64,000 nucleotides of DNA from assembly GCA_900755095.1 (NCBI GenBank), contig CAAEFE010000013.1:1-64000 (forward strand), in the 5' to 3' direction. Shown piece by piece: positions 18,322-27,726 of this stretch. The stretch is from an uncultured Bacteroides sp. GTDB taxonomy: Bacteria; Bacteroidota; Bacteroidia; Bacteroidales; Bacteroidaceae. Position numbers and translations under genes: made by a program. The notes under the pieces were generated by a model that was not told where the DNA came from, searched no databases, and saw nothing but the letters and a program-made list of their open reading frames with translations. Positions within the stretch are counted from its first letter, which is position 1, and each line of letters begins with the position of its first letter.

Positions 18322-21300
18322 TCATTCTTTTCTTCCCGATTCCTCGGCATATTGCTTGGGAAGCATACCGAACATTTCTCTAAAACACTTCGAGAAATAG
18401 CTGGGTGAACTGAATCCTACCCGGTTCGCTATTTCAACAATCGGCAACTGACTTCCTTGTAATAATTGTGCCGCCCGTTTCAAACGGATGCTGCGAATAA
18501 AGTCTGTCGGTGTATGTCCGGTGATGGATTGTAGCTTACGGTAAAGGCTCATACGCACCATACCCAAATCGCCACTCAATTCTTCTACGCCATATTCCGG
18601 ATTGTCCATGTTCTTTTCTATGTATTCCAGACACTTCTGTATGAGCTGTTCGTCTACTGAAGTAATGGTGATAGCACTCGGATTTACTTCTATGTTTTTA
18701 CGGAATTCCTGTTTTCTCTTTTCCTGCTGCTCTATCAGCTTTTCAATGCGTACCATCAGCATATCAAAGTTGAAAGGTTTCGACATATAAGAGTCTGCTC
18801 CTACTTCATAGCTGTTAATCTTGATATCATCGGCAGTACGGGCTGTCAATAATATCACAGGTATATGGGAAGTCTGCACGTTCGTCTTGATCCGACGGCA
18901 AAGTTCGATACCGTCTACTTTCGGCATCATAATATCGCTGATAATCAGGTTCGGATTTTCCTCTATCGCTTTTCGCTCTCCTTCCTCGCCGTCTGCCGCT
19001 TCAATGATTTGATAAAAATCTTCTAACTGTTCTTTCAGGAAAGTACGGAATTCCTGATTGTCCTCCACTAACAACAGTTTCTTCAGGTTATCATCGACTG
19101 TAGATGTAGTGGTTTCTTTCTCTTTAATGTCTGGTGTTTCCGTTCCGATGATTTCTTCCGGCAGTTCGTTCGGTTCCGGTTTCAGGTCCATCGGCAACCA
19201 AACGGTGAATACTGATCCACGATCTATCTGACTGTCCACTTTAATACGGCCACCATGTATATTTACATATTCCCTTACCAAATGAAGTCCGATGCCACTG
19301 CCTATTTTTTCGTCCCCTTCATTTCCTACCTGATAGAAACGGTCAAAGATATAAGGAAGGTCTGATTCGGATATTCCGATTCCAGTATCAGATACGGATA
19401 TTCTCACGTAGTTTCTTTCTTCTATCTCTTCTGTCGCGAGCTGTAAGTTCACTGTGCCTCCCTGCGGTGTATATTTGAAGGCGTTGGACAAGAGATTATT
19501 CATAATCTTATGTACCTTATCCCGGTCGAAGAACATATAAAGCGCTCTATGTTCAGATTGGTTCACAAAGTTAAGGTGCTTCTCTACTGCCATTGGCATG
19601 AAGTTGTTATAGGCAGAAACAATAAATTCCTCCATATCGCCGTTCATCAGATGCAACCTCTCTCCTTTCATTTCCAGTTTGCGGAAATCGAGTAGCTGAT
19701 TCACCAATGACAATAGGTTTTGAGCATTCTTATAGATGGTATTCAGTTGCTTTTTCATCGCATCGTCTGTCAATCGACGTATCACCATGTCTAATGGCGT
19801 GATAATCAATGTCAGCGGAGTGCGGAGTTCATGGCTTATATTTGTGAAGAAGCGGAATTTCATCTGATCCAGTTCTTCTTTCTGCTTCAACGCTTCCTCT
19901 TCTTGCATACGAATCATCTTCTGCCGGTTGCGGCGGTTTATTACGTAGATCAGCCCGAAGATTAAGAGAATAACTAAAATTGCATAGAAAATACGAGCGG
20001 CCAGTGTATCCCAGAATGGGGGATGAATTACAATTTTGAATGCAGACTCCGGTCCCCATATCCGGTCGTTTCCGGCAGCGGACACACGGAAGATGTATTC
20101 GCCCGAAGGGAGATTATTATAGACCACACGTCCTTGTCCATTCTCAAAAAGGGTTTCCGTCCATTCTTTGTCAAATCCTTCCAGTTGGTAACGGAAAGAG
20201 GTTTGAGAAGGATTAGGGAAGTTCAGACCAGAAAACTCAAGTGTGATATAGTTCTCATCATATTTTAATTGTACTTCGTCCGAATAACTTAATGCTTTAT
20301 CAAATAAGACACGTCCGTTATATATTTCGCCCGAAACAACCGGAACATTAAACAAGCGGAATGAGGTAAACAGAGGACGATTGAGGCACTGATTATCTAT
20401 CATGTTTTCTGGTGAGAAAGCAATAAAGCCGTTCATCAGCCCCAGGAAAAGCTGATTGTCCCTGGTCATTAACGAAGGGAAACTATATAAATCATCCTGA
20501 CGGATTTCATCTTCCGACAGACAGCTGATTACATGAAAGCTGTATTTATCTGCTCTTCTGTCTACTTTTATCTTATAAATAGAAGTGACTGTCGAAATCC
20601 ATATATCATGGTTCTTATCTTCCACTACGTTCAGGATAGCTTTAGACAGACCTTCTTCTTTCCCTAATGTGTAGCTTTGCCCATTGTAAGTCAAAACGCT
20701 CAAGCCATATTGTGTAGCAAACCATAAAGTTCCCTCATGGTCTTTGAGTATCTGATTATACTTGATACTTCCCTGATTGAAAATAGAATTAGCCTGGCCG
20801 TCTTCCTCCGGTATCCATATTTTATTCGTTGCAGGATCGTAAATGTAGAGTCCGTTATCACTGCCTACGACCAACCGGGATTGATTATCTATGGCCAATG
20901 CATTCGCTACTTTATATTTTTTGAGTTCGGGAAACTGTTCGGACAATAAGTTTATTTGCCCGTTTTCAGGATTGAATAATCCTACACCACCATATATACT
21001 TACCCACAATCGACCGGAAGAATCTTCGACCATGACACGGATATTACTGAAATCCAATTCATTCTGATAATCCGTATCGGGATAATCGTAAGATTGTACC
21101 TTTCCATGATCTATGCAGTAGAGCCCATCGTGGTATGTTCCGACCCAAACACGCTTCTTGCTGTCCTCATAAAGTACACGGCAATTCTTCTGACTGAATT
21201 CATGATAGAATCTGTTCATGCTTTTAGTCTCCGGTTCATAGCGATAGACACCCTGAGTAGTACCCATCAGAATTTCTCCTTTAGATGTTTCGAGCATACA

Positions 21301-22404
21301 GCGGATTTCCTCTCCTTTCCAGTCGCCATTTATCATCTTCTTATTGTACAGCACTATTTTATTCATGCTGGGATGATAATAACACATTCCCTGATTATAA
21401 AGTCCTATCCAAACGGAATTATTTTCCCGGTCGCAATAGATGCTTTGAATACCGTTTCGTACTGTATTACCTGATAATAAAGGAATATCCAGTGTCCGGG
21501 TTACAGAGAAATTGTGCATATCAATGACATAGAATCCATCGATAACGGTTCCTACCCATGCATTTCCACCTTTATCCACATCCATAGAAGTAAACCATGA
21601 ATAGTGTCCGAGTTGGATACCTGAAATTTGGTTCCATTTTTTATTATAGACATCATAATAGCCTACTCCACGATCCCACATCAACCAAAAGTCACCATTA
21701 TCGAGTATCTTCAAAACCACACGGTCATCCGGTTTCAGTTGGTCTTTCAGGAAATCAAGTTGATGCACGAAACGTTTCTTTTCTAAATCGTAGCAACGGA
21801 TAGCCCCTTTCTGATGAACCATCCAACTGTATTTTCCATGACTTTCTACTCCGAGTAATCCTCCATAGTATTCCATAAACTCATCATTCCTACAAACCTG
21901 TTCGATTGATTTTGTCTCTGCATCGTACATATAGACAGAGGAACCCGGCGTCAGAAACCAACAATGTTTCTCTGAATCAATAATCAGGTCCGCCACTTTA
22001 TCCTTTAAGCCGAATTGTTGAAATAAAGAATCTACGTTATAGATGTACTGTTCGGTAGTCAAATCGAAGACGCGTAGGCTCTTGCGTTCTTTCATCCACA
22101 AACGTTTGTCGGCATCAATATATTGTTCGGGAATAATATGGTTATATGCTATCGAATATTCGCCATGAATATTGAAAGGGAAATTTGAATAGTTCGCACC
22201 ATCATACAGGCTTAATAACACAGTACTTCGCACACCGATACGTCCGTCGGGAATGGGGAAAACGCTTTTTACATAGTTATCCGGTAATCCTTCGACAACT
22301 CCAATCTGGCGGAATACATAAGGGGATTCTTGCGAGCTAATATAACCCGGATACAATAATCCCATTAGTATGATTAACAAACATATTCGAATTTTCATGG
22401 CCAT
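18322..22404 (-). CDS. Hybrid two-component system (HTCS) sensor-regulator
   Basis: About 1360 residues: a signal or anchor segment, two seven-bladed Reg_prop propellers (blade motifs NAWVGTVIDGF, RLWVSIYGGVGLF), a Y_Y_Y domain, a membrane helix near residue 800 (ILVILLIFGLIYVI), a HisKA domain with the phospho-His in NISHELRTPL (near 860), an ATPase domain (SDTGIGISESDLPYIFDRFY, GSGIGLHLV), a receiver (SDIMMPKVDG, about 1110-1220) and a C-terminal AraC HTH (IVEIANRVGFSSPSYFSKCF). All catalytic motifs look intact. HTCS proteins bind a specific oligosaccharide in the periplasm and activate their PUL. The gene lies 53 bp after the second lyase gene. The exact start is uncertain (22404 or 22398; open to 22446). 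Confidence 0.95.
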   Translation of the reverse strand: MAMKIRICLLIILMGLLYPGYISSQESPYVFRQIGVVEGLPDNYVKSVFPIPDGRIGVRSTVLLSLYDGANYSNFPFNIHGEYSIAYNHIIPEQYIDADKRLWMKERKSLRVFDLTTEQYIYNVDSLFQQFGLKDKVADLIIDSEKHCWFLTPGSSVYMYDAETKSIEQVCRNDEFMEYYGGLLGVESHGKYSWMVHQKGAIRCYDLEKKRFVHQLDFLKDQLKPDDRVVLKILDNGDFWLMWDRGVGYYDVYNKKWNQISGIQLGHYSWFTSMDVDKGGNAWVGTVIDGFYVIDMHNFSVTRTLDIPLLSGNTVRNGIQSIYCDRENNSVWIGLYNQGMCYYHPSMNKIVLYNKKMINGDWKGEEIRCMLETSKGEILMGTTQGVYRYEPETKSMNRFYHEFSQKNCRVLYEDSKKRVWVGTYHDGLYCIDHGKVQSYDYPDTDYQNELDFSNIRVMVEDSSGRLWVSIYGGVGLFNPENGQINLLSEQFPELKKYKVANALAIDNQSRLVVGSDNGLYIYDPATNKIWIPEEDGQANSIFNQGSIKYNQILKDHEGTLWFATQYGLSVLTYNGQSYTLGKEEGLSKAILNVVEDKNHDIWISTVTSIYKIKVDRRADKYSFHVISCLSEDEIRQDDLYSFPSLMTRDNQLFLGLMNGFIAFSPENMIDNQCLNRPLFTSFRLFNVPVVSGEIYNGRVLFDKALSYSDEVQLKYDENYITLEFSGLNFPNPSQTSFRYQLEGFDKEWTETLFENGQGRVVYNNLPSGEYIFRVSAAGNDRIWGPESAFKIVIHPPFWDTLAARIFYAILVILLIFGLIYVINRRNRQKMIRMQEEEALKQKEELDQMKFRFFTNISHELRTPLTLIITPLDMVIRRLTDDAMKKQLNTIYKNAQNLLSLVNQLLDFRKLEMKGERLHLMNGDMEEFIVSAYNNFMPMAVEKHLNFVNQSEHRALYMFFDRDKVHKIMNNLLSNAFKYTPQGGTVNLQLATEEIEERNYVRISVSDTGIGISESDLPYIFDRFYQVGNEGDEKIGSGIGLHLVREYVNIHGGRIKVDSQIDRGSVFTVWLPMDLKPEPNELPEEIIGTETPDIKEKETTTSTVDDNLKKLLLVEDNQEFRTFLKEQLEDFYQIIEAADGEEGERKAIEENPNLIISDIMMPKVDGIELCRRIKTNVQTSHIPVILLTARTADDIKINSYEVGADSYMSKPFNFDMLMVRIEKLIEQQEKRKQEFRKNIEVNPSAITITSVDEQLIQKCLEYIEKNMDNPEYGVEELSGDLGMVRMSLYRKLQSITGHTPTDFIRSIRLKRAAQLLQGSQLPIVEIANRVGFSSPSYFSKCFREMFGMLPKQYAEESGRKE

Positions 22405-22457
22405 CTTTTTTTGTAGTACTATTATTAAGTACGAACGAAGAATCAAATCCCCTTATC

Positions 22458-24371
22458 CTACTTTACTATTATTTTCTGAATTTCGAGTTTATCTCCGGCT
22501 TGCTCTATCTGTAAACGAAGTACACAAGCTCCTGCGGGAAGAGTGAGTTTTCCTATTTCTCTTTCCGTCCATTGTATAGAACTGGGTAATTGCATGGGTT
22601 CTGTCTTTACTTCTGAATCAGAAGCTACGGACAATAAAGAATTTCCTTTTGATTGATAAACAAGATAAACGGTATAATCTCCATCGGTAGGAATACTTAC
22701 AGTATAATTCATCCATTCTCCATCTTCTATTTGGGTAACGACGTAATTATCTTCTTCTTTTCGTAGCTCTACTGCTCCGTCAGGTCTGTATTCGTTGCCA
22801 CGTTTCTTTCCTACATTGTGATAGGTATGCCCTTCGGGATCTTCCGCAAGACAATAATAATCGTAATCGGCAGCCGATATTTCACTAGGTAGCAAATGAA
22901 TTCCTGATACACGCTTTCCCGTAGAGAAAGAAACGGGATCGCCTGCCATCCAGGGAGTCAATCGCTTGGTCAATGTTCCCCAGTCAGTCCATTCATAAAA
23001 CCAGTTGGGTGCTATCCCCCAGTTTTCGCAACCGTGATGTTCTATCATATAATCACGGTAACGTTTCAACCAGGTATAGTTGTTCTCCGGCAATCCAGCA
23101 CGTACTGCATAATGCGCCAATGCCATTTCACGAGTTCCGCCACTACCTGCTACGTCTCCACGTCCGTGAGGAGATACGGCTACGGATTCCCAACGTCCAC
23201 TACGGCTTTTTATCTGGAGAAATTTTCCGTTCTCAAAGGTAACTTCATTTGAATTCTTACTATAACTTGTCGGTTCCCAAGGCTCTTTTTGCTCTTCATA
23301 GGTCTGGACTTTAGAGAGGTTATAACGATAGTTCCATTCCAAACCAAGAAGCAAACGGTTATTGAGACAATTATACAAAGAATCTCCCTGATTCCATGCC
23401 ATTTCTGCGATAGCTACATAATTGTGGATACCTGCCAATACATGTCCCTGGTCGCGACTCGACTCCTGACATTGACCGTTTGGATAGATATAATACTGTA
23501 GCTGTTCATCGTATCCATAATCTGAAATCTTGTTTTCTCTTCCTTCCAATTTATAATCAAGCATGGTTGGTGATTTCTTAATCGGTTCTTTGCTAGTGAC
23601 CGTCGGTCCTGAAGGATAAGGTAAATCATCCGGTCGATGCTTCATTCCCAATAAATAACGGTAAGCACGGTCATACATTACTTCGTTATCTAAGTAAATC
23701 CCCATTGCCATCATTCCACGAGCAGCGAAAAGTCCTTGATTACCAAACCTTGCGGCATCGAAATTAAAAATATTCCAATAGAATGTAACTCCGTTCTTTG
23801 AATCATCCCAGTAATTTGCATATTTGGAAGAGAAATCTTCCGTATTGCTATATCCAGGATAGACCAACATATTTTTAAAACGTTGCTGGCCTTCTACTTT
23901 CCAACCGGAATAATCACGCATTAATTCGGCGGCATCAATTAAAAGGTAAATCTTTCCGTTATCTAATGGTCCTGTTCCACGACTACTTGTATTGGTATAA
24001 TAAGAATTAGCATTCAGATATTCGACCGCTTTACGGGCATAAGCCTCATCGCCCGTCAGATGCCAAAGCAATGCTAAGTCATGTGCCCGCCTGCCATCTA
24101 CTCCGATAGTAGCATTAAAACGTCCTTCTCTGATTTGTTTTCCCCGATTGATAACTTGCGTATTGAGTGAAGAATAGGGAGATTCCTTTAATTTCAGAAA
24201 AGTAGAATAATAAGGCTCATGTTTCGCCTTGACCATAGCTTTCATCCGGTCTAAATCACCTTGGGTATAGGTGATTCCGGGATGGATAAAGTTACGTCGT
24301 TGCGCTTGCACTCCATTTTGAATATTCCCAATCCATACAATCCCAATAATCCATATAATTTTGTTAATCAT
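22458..24371 (-). CDS. Alginate-lyase-fold polysaccharide lyase with C-terminal CBM6-like domain
   Basis: The 637-residue product has a signal peptide (cut near VQAQ), an alpha/alpha-barrel lyase domain (about 30-500; YWNIFNFDAARFGNQG, CQESSRDQGHVLAGIH, GENKISDYGYDE-like region) and a C-terminal beta-sandwich of about 130 residues (GEWMNYTVSIPTDGDYTVYLVYQ, GACVLRLQIEQAGD), the pattern of a CBM6/CBM35-type carbohydrate-binding module. The RDQGH segment is shared with the lyase at 7261-8559. It probably cleaves the same uronan, with the CBM giving affinity for a different part of the chain. A -7 element sits 42 bp before the start, and the HTCS gene follows. Confidence 0.82.
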   Translation of the reverse strand: MINKIIWIIGIVWIGNIQNGVQAQRRNFIHPGITYTQGDLDRMKAMVKAKHEPYYSTFLKLKESPYSSLNTQVINRGKQIREGRFNATIGVDGRRAHDLALLWHLTGDEAYARKAVEYLNANSYYTNTSSRGTGPLDNGKIYLLIDAAELMRDYSGWKVEGQQRFKNMLVYPGYSNTEDFSSKYANYWDDSKNGVTFYWNIFNFDAARFGNQGLFAARGMMAMGIYLDNEVMYDRAYRYLLGMKHRPDDLPYPSGPTVTSKEPIKKSPTMLDYKLEGRENKISDYGYDEQLQYYIYPNGQCQESSRDQGHVLAGIHNYVAIAEMAWNQGDSLYNCLNNRLLLGLEWNYRYNLSKVQTYEEQKEPWEPTSYSKNSNEVTFENGKFLQIKSRSGRWESVAVSPHGRGDVAGSGGTREMALAHYAVRAGLPENNYTWLKRYRDYMIEHHGCENWGIAPNWFYEWTDWGTLTKRLTPWMAGDPVSFSTGKRVSGIHLLPSEISAADYDYYCLAEDPEGHTYHNVGKKRGNEYRPDGAVELRKEEDNYVVTQIEDGEWMNYTVSIPTDGDYTVYLVYQSKGNSLLSVASDSEVKTEPMQLPSSIQWTEREIGKLTLPAGACVLRLQIEQAGDKLEIQKIIVK

Positions 24372-24412
24372 AGTGCGATTCGTTTTTTATACAAGTGATA
24401 AGCAAAGATAGT

Positions 24413-24420
24413 ATTTAGTA
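24413..24420 (-). promoter_or_regulatory. -7 promoter element upstream of the second lyase gene
   Basis: TATCTTTG on the minus strand matches TAnnTTTG and lies about 42 bp before the ATG at 24371. A TTTG at 24434-24437 is closer than ideal for a -33 element (13 bp). The HTCS gene downstream may share this promoter. Confidence 0.45.
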
Positions 24421-24561
24421 ATAAAAAGGAGTTCAAAGTGAATGAAACATTTACTTTGATTAGCATAAACCCGGGAATAAAACTCTTGTATTTATACTCA
24501 TGGTTCTCTTCCAGACTCCTTAATTCTGATTCCAGTGCAGCTTTGCTCTCATCTATTAATA

Positions 24562-24785
24562 GATAAGTTATTATCTTCCTATTGCAAAGTTCTTTCCTTC
24601 TAATACTAAAGTTACTCTTATCTAATAGAAATCTATAATTGCAAGCTTTGATTATAAAAACGAAAGTTTCATTTATATAATTGCAAGTTCTAATTATATA
24701 AATGAAACTTGCATTTATAGTTTATGTTTAACCTAAAGAAAGTTTGATATTAGAAGAAAAGAAGTTTGCACCTAATACAAAGAGA
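24562..24785. repeat. AT-rich 22-bp-period repeat array with a 19-bp perfect inverted repeat
   Basis: The core AAGTT recurs at 24565, 24587 and 24609 (22-bp steps), then after a phase shift at 24643 (AAGCT), 24664 and 24685, then in reverse complement near 24706, then at 24740 and 24762. Units look like GNAAGTTYNNATTATATAA. Within it 24664-24682 and 24692-24710 are perfect 19-bp reverse complements around a 9-nt loop. The array occupies most of the 447-bp gap (24372-24818) and lies just 3' of GH28 copy 2. The rest of the gap shows only the lyase promoter. Confidence 0.7.
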
Positions 24786-24818
24786 TTTTTCCATTCATAC
24801 TTCATATACCAGATTATG

Positions 24819-26231
24819 CTATTTGACTGTGATATTCTTTATGTATTCATTCGTGATAAAATCATCTATATTTTTCATCTTCATGCCGTTGATAATCACA
24901 TTATCGAAGATGATATTCTTGACGGAACGTTCTTTATCAAACCCTTTCAATAGAGATGGATTCTCCCCTACTCCATTATAAATGATATTCCGAAAAATAA
25001 TATCTTCAATTCCCCGGCCGGGTTGCTTATCATACTTTGAATTGAAACGAACATTAATATGAAACAATCTTCCCTCCTGGATATTCTCTACACGGATATC
25101 CTCAAATAATGCCTTGCGTACCAAGTTTTTATCACCGCAATCCACTGCCATACAGCCCTGATAAAGAAGATCATCTTCATCATGTTCCAGAATATCGACA
25201 TTACGGACAGTTATATTCTCAAGAATCTCTCCAGCCTTATCGTCCGGGTTACCGTGTCCTCCAATGTTGATCGGATGAGCAATATCCGCCCAAAGGATTG
25301 AATTCTGTAAAGTCACGTTACGACTTCCTCCGTAATAGTTCCAGCGATGGGCATAGATGGCAATACAATCATCACTGTTCCGCATAAAAACATTGTCTAT
25401 TAATACGTCACTGCAACACATCAGATCTATACCATCACTCCATCCTTTACAACTAAAAGACTTTAAATTATTGATGGTCAACCCTGTAGACTCACCACCA
25501 AATACTGTATAGTGATCTGGATTTATAACTGTAATACCGTCAATCCATATATTTTTAGAATGAGTAACTTCTATTCCACGGATCGGATGGTCGAGAATAC
25601 CACGCCCGACAATGCGTACATTTTCAGCTTTGTCAATCAATAATTTAGCTTTTACAACAGCTCCGGGAGCTAAATAAACAGTAGTATTGGAAGGAATCTG
25701 TATCTGTGTGTTCGGCAAATCTTTCGGACGATGGACACCCGGTCCGAAATACATTACTTTGTCACTGCTTTCAGTATAAGTTTCTGTTTCCAAAGGATTA
25801 GCAAACAAATGAAGATTATGCAAACGATCACCGTTAAACTCAATCGACAGGCATTGAGGTCTAGTGAGTGTAAAAAAGATAGCATTGTGGTTTACCGTAT
25901 GTTGTATACCTATTGCTAACGGACGGATTTTCACATCCTGAATGGTGCCATTGTTCTTTTTCACCATCACTTCTACGGGACTGCCTATATCAAACTGTAC
26001 CATTGAAGCAGATTGTACCCGATCCATATCTACTTGGACTTCATATTCGAATACATCTTTCCATTCACCGCCTGCTTCACGTACTTTGACTGTATAATCA
26101 TCATTATGTGGCATACCAGTGTTCAATCCTTCCGGATAGGTTACTAATTGGGCATTCCCGAATGTCGAAAATGCAATAGCTATTGCTAACAAACATTTTC
26201 TTTTACCTGATAAAACTCCTACTATATTCAT
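24819..26231 (-). CDS. GH28-like right-handed beta-helix glycosidase, copy 2
   Basis: The 470-residue product is a clear paralogue of the 5840-7246 enzyme, with the same N-terminal sandwich (NDDYTVKVREAG, SIEFNGDRLHNLHLFANP) and matching catalytic-type segments GWSDGID, RNSDDCIAIY and IGGHGN. The signal peptide ends near GNAQ. The beta-helix is similar, but the C-terminal coils and the region around residue 230 differ. It probably acts on the same polymer with different linkage or chain-end preference. The gene is separated from the second lyase gene by the 22-bp-period array and preceded by a terminator and a regulator remnant. Confidence 0.85.
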   Translation of the reverse strand: MNIVGVLSGKRKCLLAIAIAFSTFGNAQLVTYPEGLNTGMPHNDDYTVKVREAGGEWKDVFEYEVQVDMDRVQSASMVQFDIGSPVEVMVKKNNGTIQDVKIRPLAIGIQHTVNHNAIFFTLTRPQCLSIEFNGDRLHNLHLFANPLETETYTESSDKVMYFGPGVHRPKDLPNTQIQIPSNTTVYLAPGAVVKAKLLIDKAENVRIVGRGILDHPIRGIEVTHSKNIWIDGITVINPDHYTVFGGESTGLTINNLKSFSCKGWSDGIDLMCCSDVLIDNVFMRNSDDCIAIYAHRWNYYGGSRNVTLQNSILWADIAHPINIGGHGNPDDKAGEILENITVRNVDILEHDEDDLLYQGCMAVDCGDKNLVRKALFEDIRVENIQEGRLFHINVRFNSKYDKQPGRGIEDIIFRNIIYNGVGENPSLLKGFDKERSVKNIIFDNVIINGMKMKNIDDFITNEYIKNITVK

Positions 26232-26355
26232 ATCACTAAACTATGTTATATTTTAATTATTCTGTTTATTGAAGTTCTTTCTAAAACTATACTTTCTATT
26301 CCACCCAGGTTGGCAAACTGGTAACAGAAACTATAGAAAAAATAACCAATGCAAA

Positions 26356-26396
26356 AAATCTCCTTTATTGTCTATTACGAACAATAAAGGAGATTT
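26356..26396 (-). terminator. Strong intrinsic terminator downstream of the porin gene
   Basis: AAATCTCCTTTATTGT (26356-26371) and its perfect reverse complement (26381-26396) enclose a 9-nt loop; read on the minus strand a T6 run follows. It lies about 170 bp after the porin stop codon, beyond the AraC-like remnant, and isolates GH28 copy 2 from the porin transcript. The remaining sequence of the 26232-26567 gap shows nothing else. Confidence 0.8.
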
Positions 26397-26426
26397 ACCT
26401 AGAACATTCCAGTTTTTTCTGTCTTC

Positions 26427-26525
26427 TTATTTTTTACTTTTTACATACGGTTCTGCATATTGAGTCGGCAGTGCTCTCGATATGTCTTTGAAACATTTAG
26501 TAAAACTAGTATACAATACACCTTC
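26427..26525 (-). pseudogene. C-terminal remnant of an AraC/HTCS-type regulator
   Basis: Read on the minus strand, 32 codons before a TAA stop at 26427 encode LYTSFTKCFKDISRALPTQY followed by AEPYVKSKK, closely matching the end of an AraC helix-turn-helix. In the intact HTCS of this window the equivalent is SYFSKCFREMFGMLPKQYAE, with about 10 of 19 positions identical. An in-frame TAG at 26126+400 (26526-26528) and no upstream start show it is a leftover, not a gene. It suggests a second regulator gene once lay between GH28 copy 2 and the porin gene. Confidence 0.75.
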
Positions 26526-26567
26526 CTATTCTTTATTATAGCTTTATTCGAACGGAACTGCCAAGTA

Positions 26568-27713
26568 CTAGAATATGAATTGAAAACGTCCCTGTACTAC
26601 ACTAAAGTTTGTGCTTTCGATCTCTTTGATATGCGAGCCGGGGATGAAGTAGCTATAATTCAATTTGACAGCAATGTGTTTATTGATATAGTAATTCAAT
26701 CCGAAGGAGAGGTCTTTCTGTGTTCCGCCTTTTATTCCGGCATCATTCAGAGAGAGATAATTGAAACGGGCACATAGTTCAAGTGCTTTTCCTTCCGGTC
26801 TTCCGGGACAGGCTACTTCTTCGTCATACAGATAATTCTGTCCCAACAATAGCCAGGAACATTGCAGATAAGCTCCTTGTGCCGTATAGTTCTCAAAACC
26901 CTTTTCCCGTTTTACATGGGCGCGGATGTATTCACCCTGAAGAAAGAATTTATGATAGTAAATTAGCAGTTCGGTTCCTATTTTAAATTGGGATGCTGCA
27001 TGATCTACATCTGCTTGTATTAATGTACGATTATCAATCGTGCTCACGCCCGGAGATTTATAAGTAAACGTATTCCTGTTCTCATCTTCGGGAAGCGTGC
27101 CGTCCGGTGTACGATGGATAGCTGCTAATCCTATATGTATCAGTTTCGCTTGCTCATAAAGTGGACGGTAAACCAAACGTCCGTCAATGGCATATCCTTG
27201 CGATGCATTTTTCAGGTTGCTCAAATCATTATCGGTAAAGAATCCGCCACACAGATAGTAATATTGGGTACGATAGGAATAGGCTACTCCCATACGTCGG
27301 CTATTTGTCAATGCCAGCACAGCTCCCGGAGATTGGTTGAAGCGAAGATCAAATGTACTACAAATCATATCGAGACTGAATGGCTCATAGAATTGTCCTA
27401 TCTGAATGGAACTATTCTTATAGGAATAGGTGGCAAAAGCATCTTTGATGGCTACTTTGTTTCCGGCATATCCCATTTCCAGTTTCATTCCCCAGTTCTG
27501 ATAGGTAGCTTTTACACCGATGCGAAGGTCATTAAATTCCGTGCCGTTGCCAAAGTTATTCGGATTCTTCAGATACACTCCTCCATCCATTAATAGACGC
27601 CCGGTGATTTTATATTGTATGCCATCGGGCAGATTCTGTGCCGTTATCCGGGAAGTCGTTAGTATTAGAGATAGAAGGAAGGAGAATTTCAAATATAGTC
27701 CTATTATTTTCAT
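26568..27713 (-). CDS. Phosphate-selective porin (OprP/OprO)-like outer-membrane protein
   Basis: The 381-residue product has a signal peptide (cut near ITAQ), then a beta-barrel of the porin O/P family: GRLLMDGGVY, FNDLRIGVKATYQNWGMKLEMGYAGNK-type strands, IQIGQFYEPFSLD and a C-terminal strand ending in Phe (VVQGRFQFIF). It forms an outer-membrane channel; anion or phosphate preference is a family trait, not proved here. It lies 13 bp after the DUF5690 transporter gene, so the pair probably moves one solute across both membranes. Confidence 0.85.
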   Translation of the reverse strand: MKIIGLYLKFSFLLSLILTTSRITAQNLPDGIQYKITGRLLMDGGVYLKNPNNFGNGTEFNDLRIGVKATYQNWGMKLEMGYAGNKVAIKDAFATYSYKNSSIQIGQFYEPFSLDMICSTFDLRFNQSPGAVLALTNSRRMGVAYSYRTQYYYLCGGFFTDNDLSNLKNASQGYAIDGRLVYRPLYEQAKLIHIGLAAIHRTPDGTLPEDENRNTFTYKSPGVSTIDNRTLIQADVDHAASQFKIGTELLIYYHKFFLQGEYIRAHVKREKGFENYTAQGAYLQCSWLLLGQNYLYDEEVACPGRPEGKALELCARFNYLSLNDAGIKGGTQKDLSFGLNYYINKHIAVKLNYSYFIPGSHIKEIESTNFSVVQGRFQFIF

Positions 27714-27726
27714 CGTCCACCTTTTA

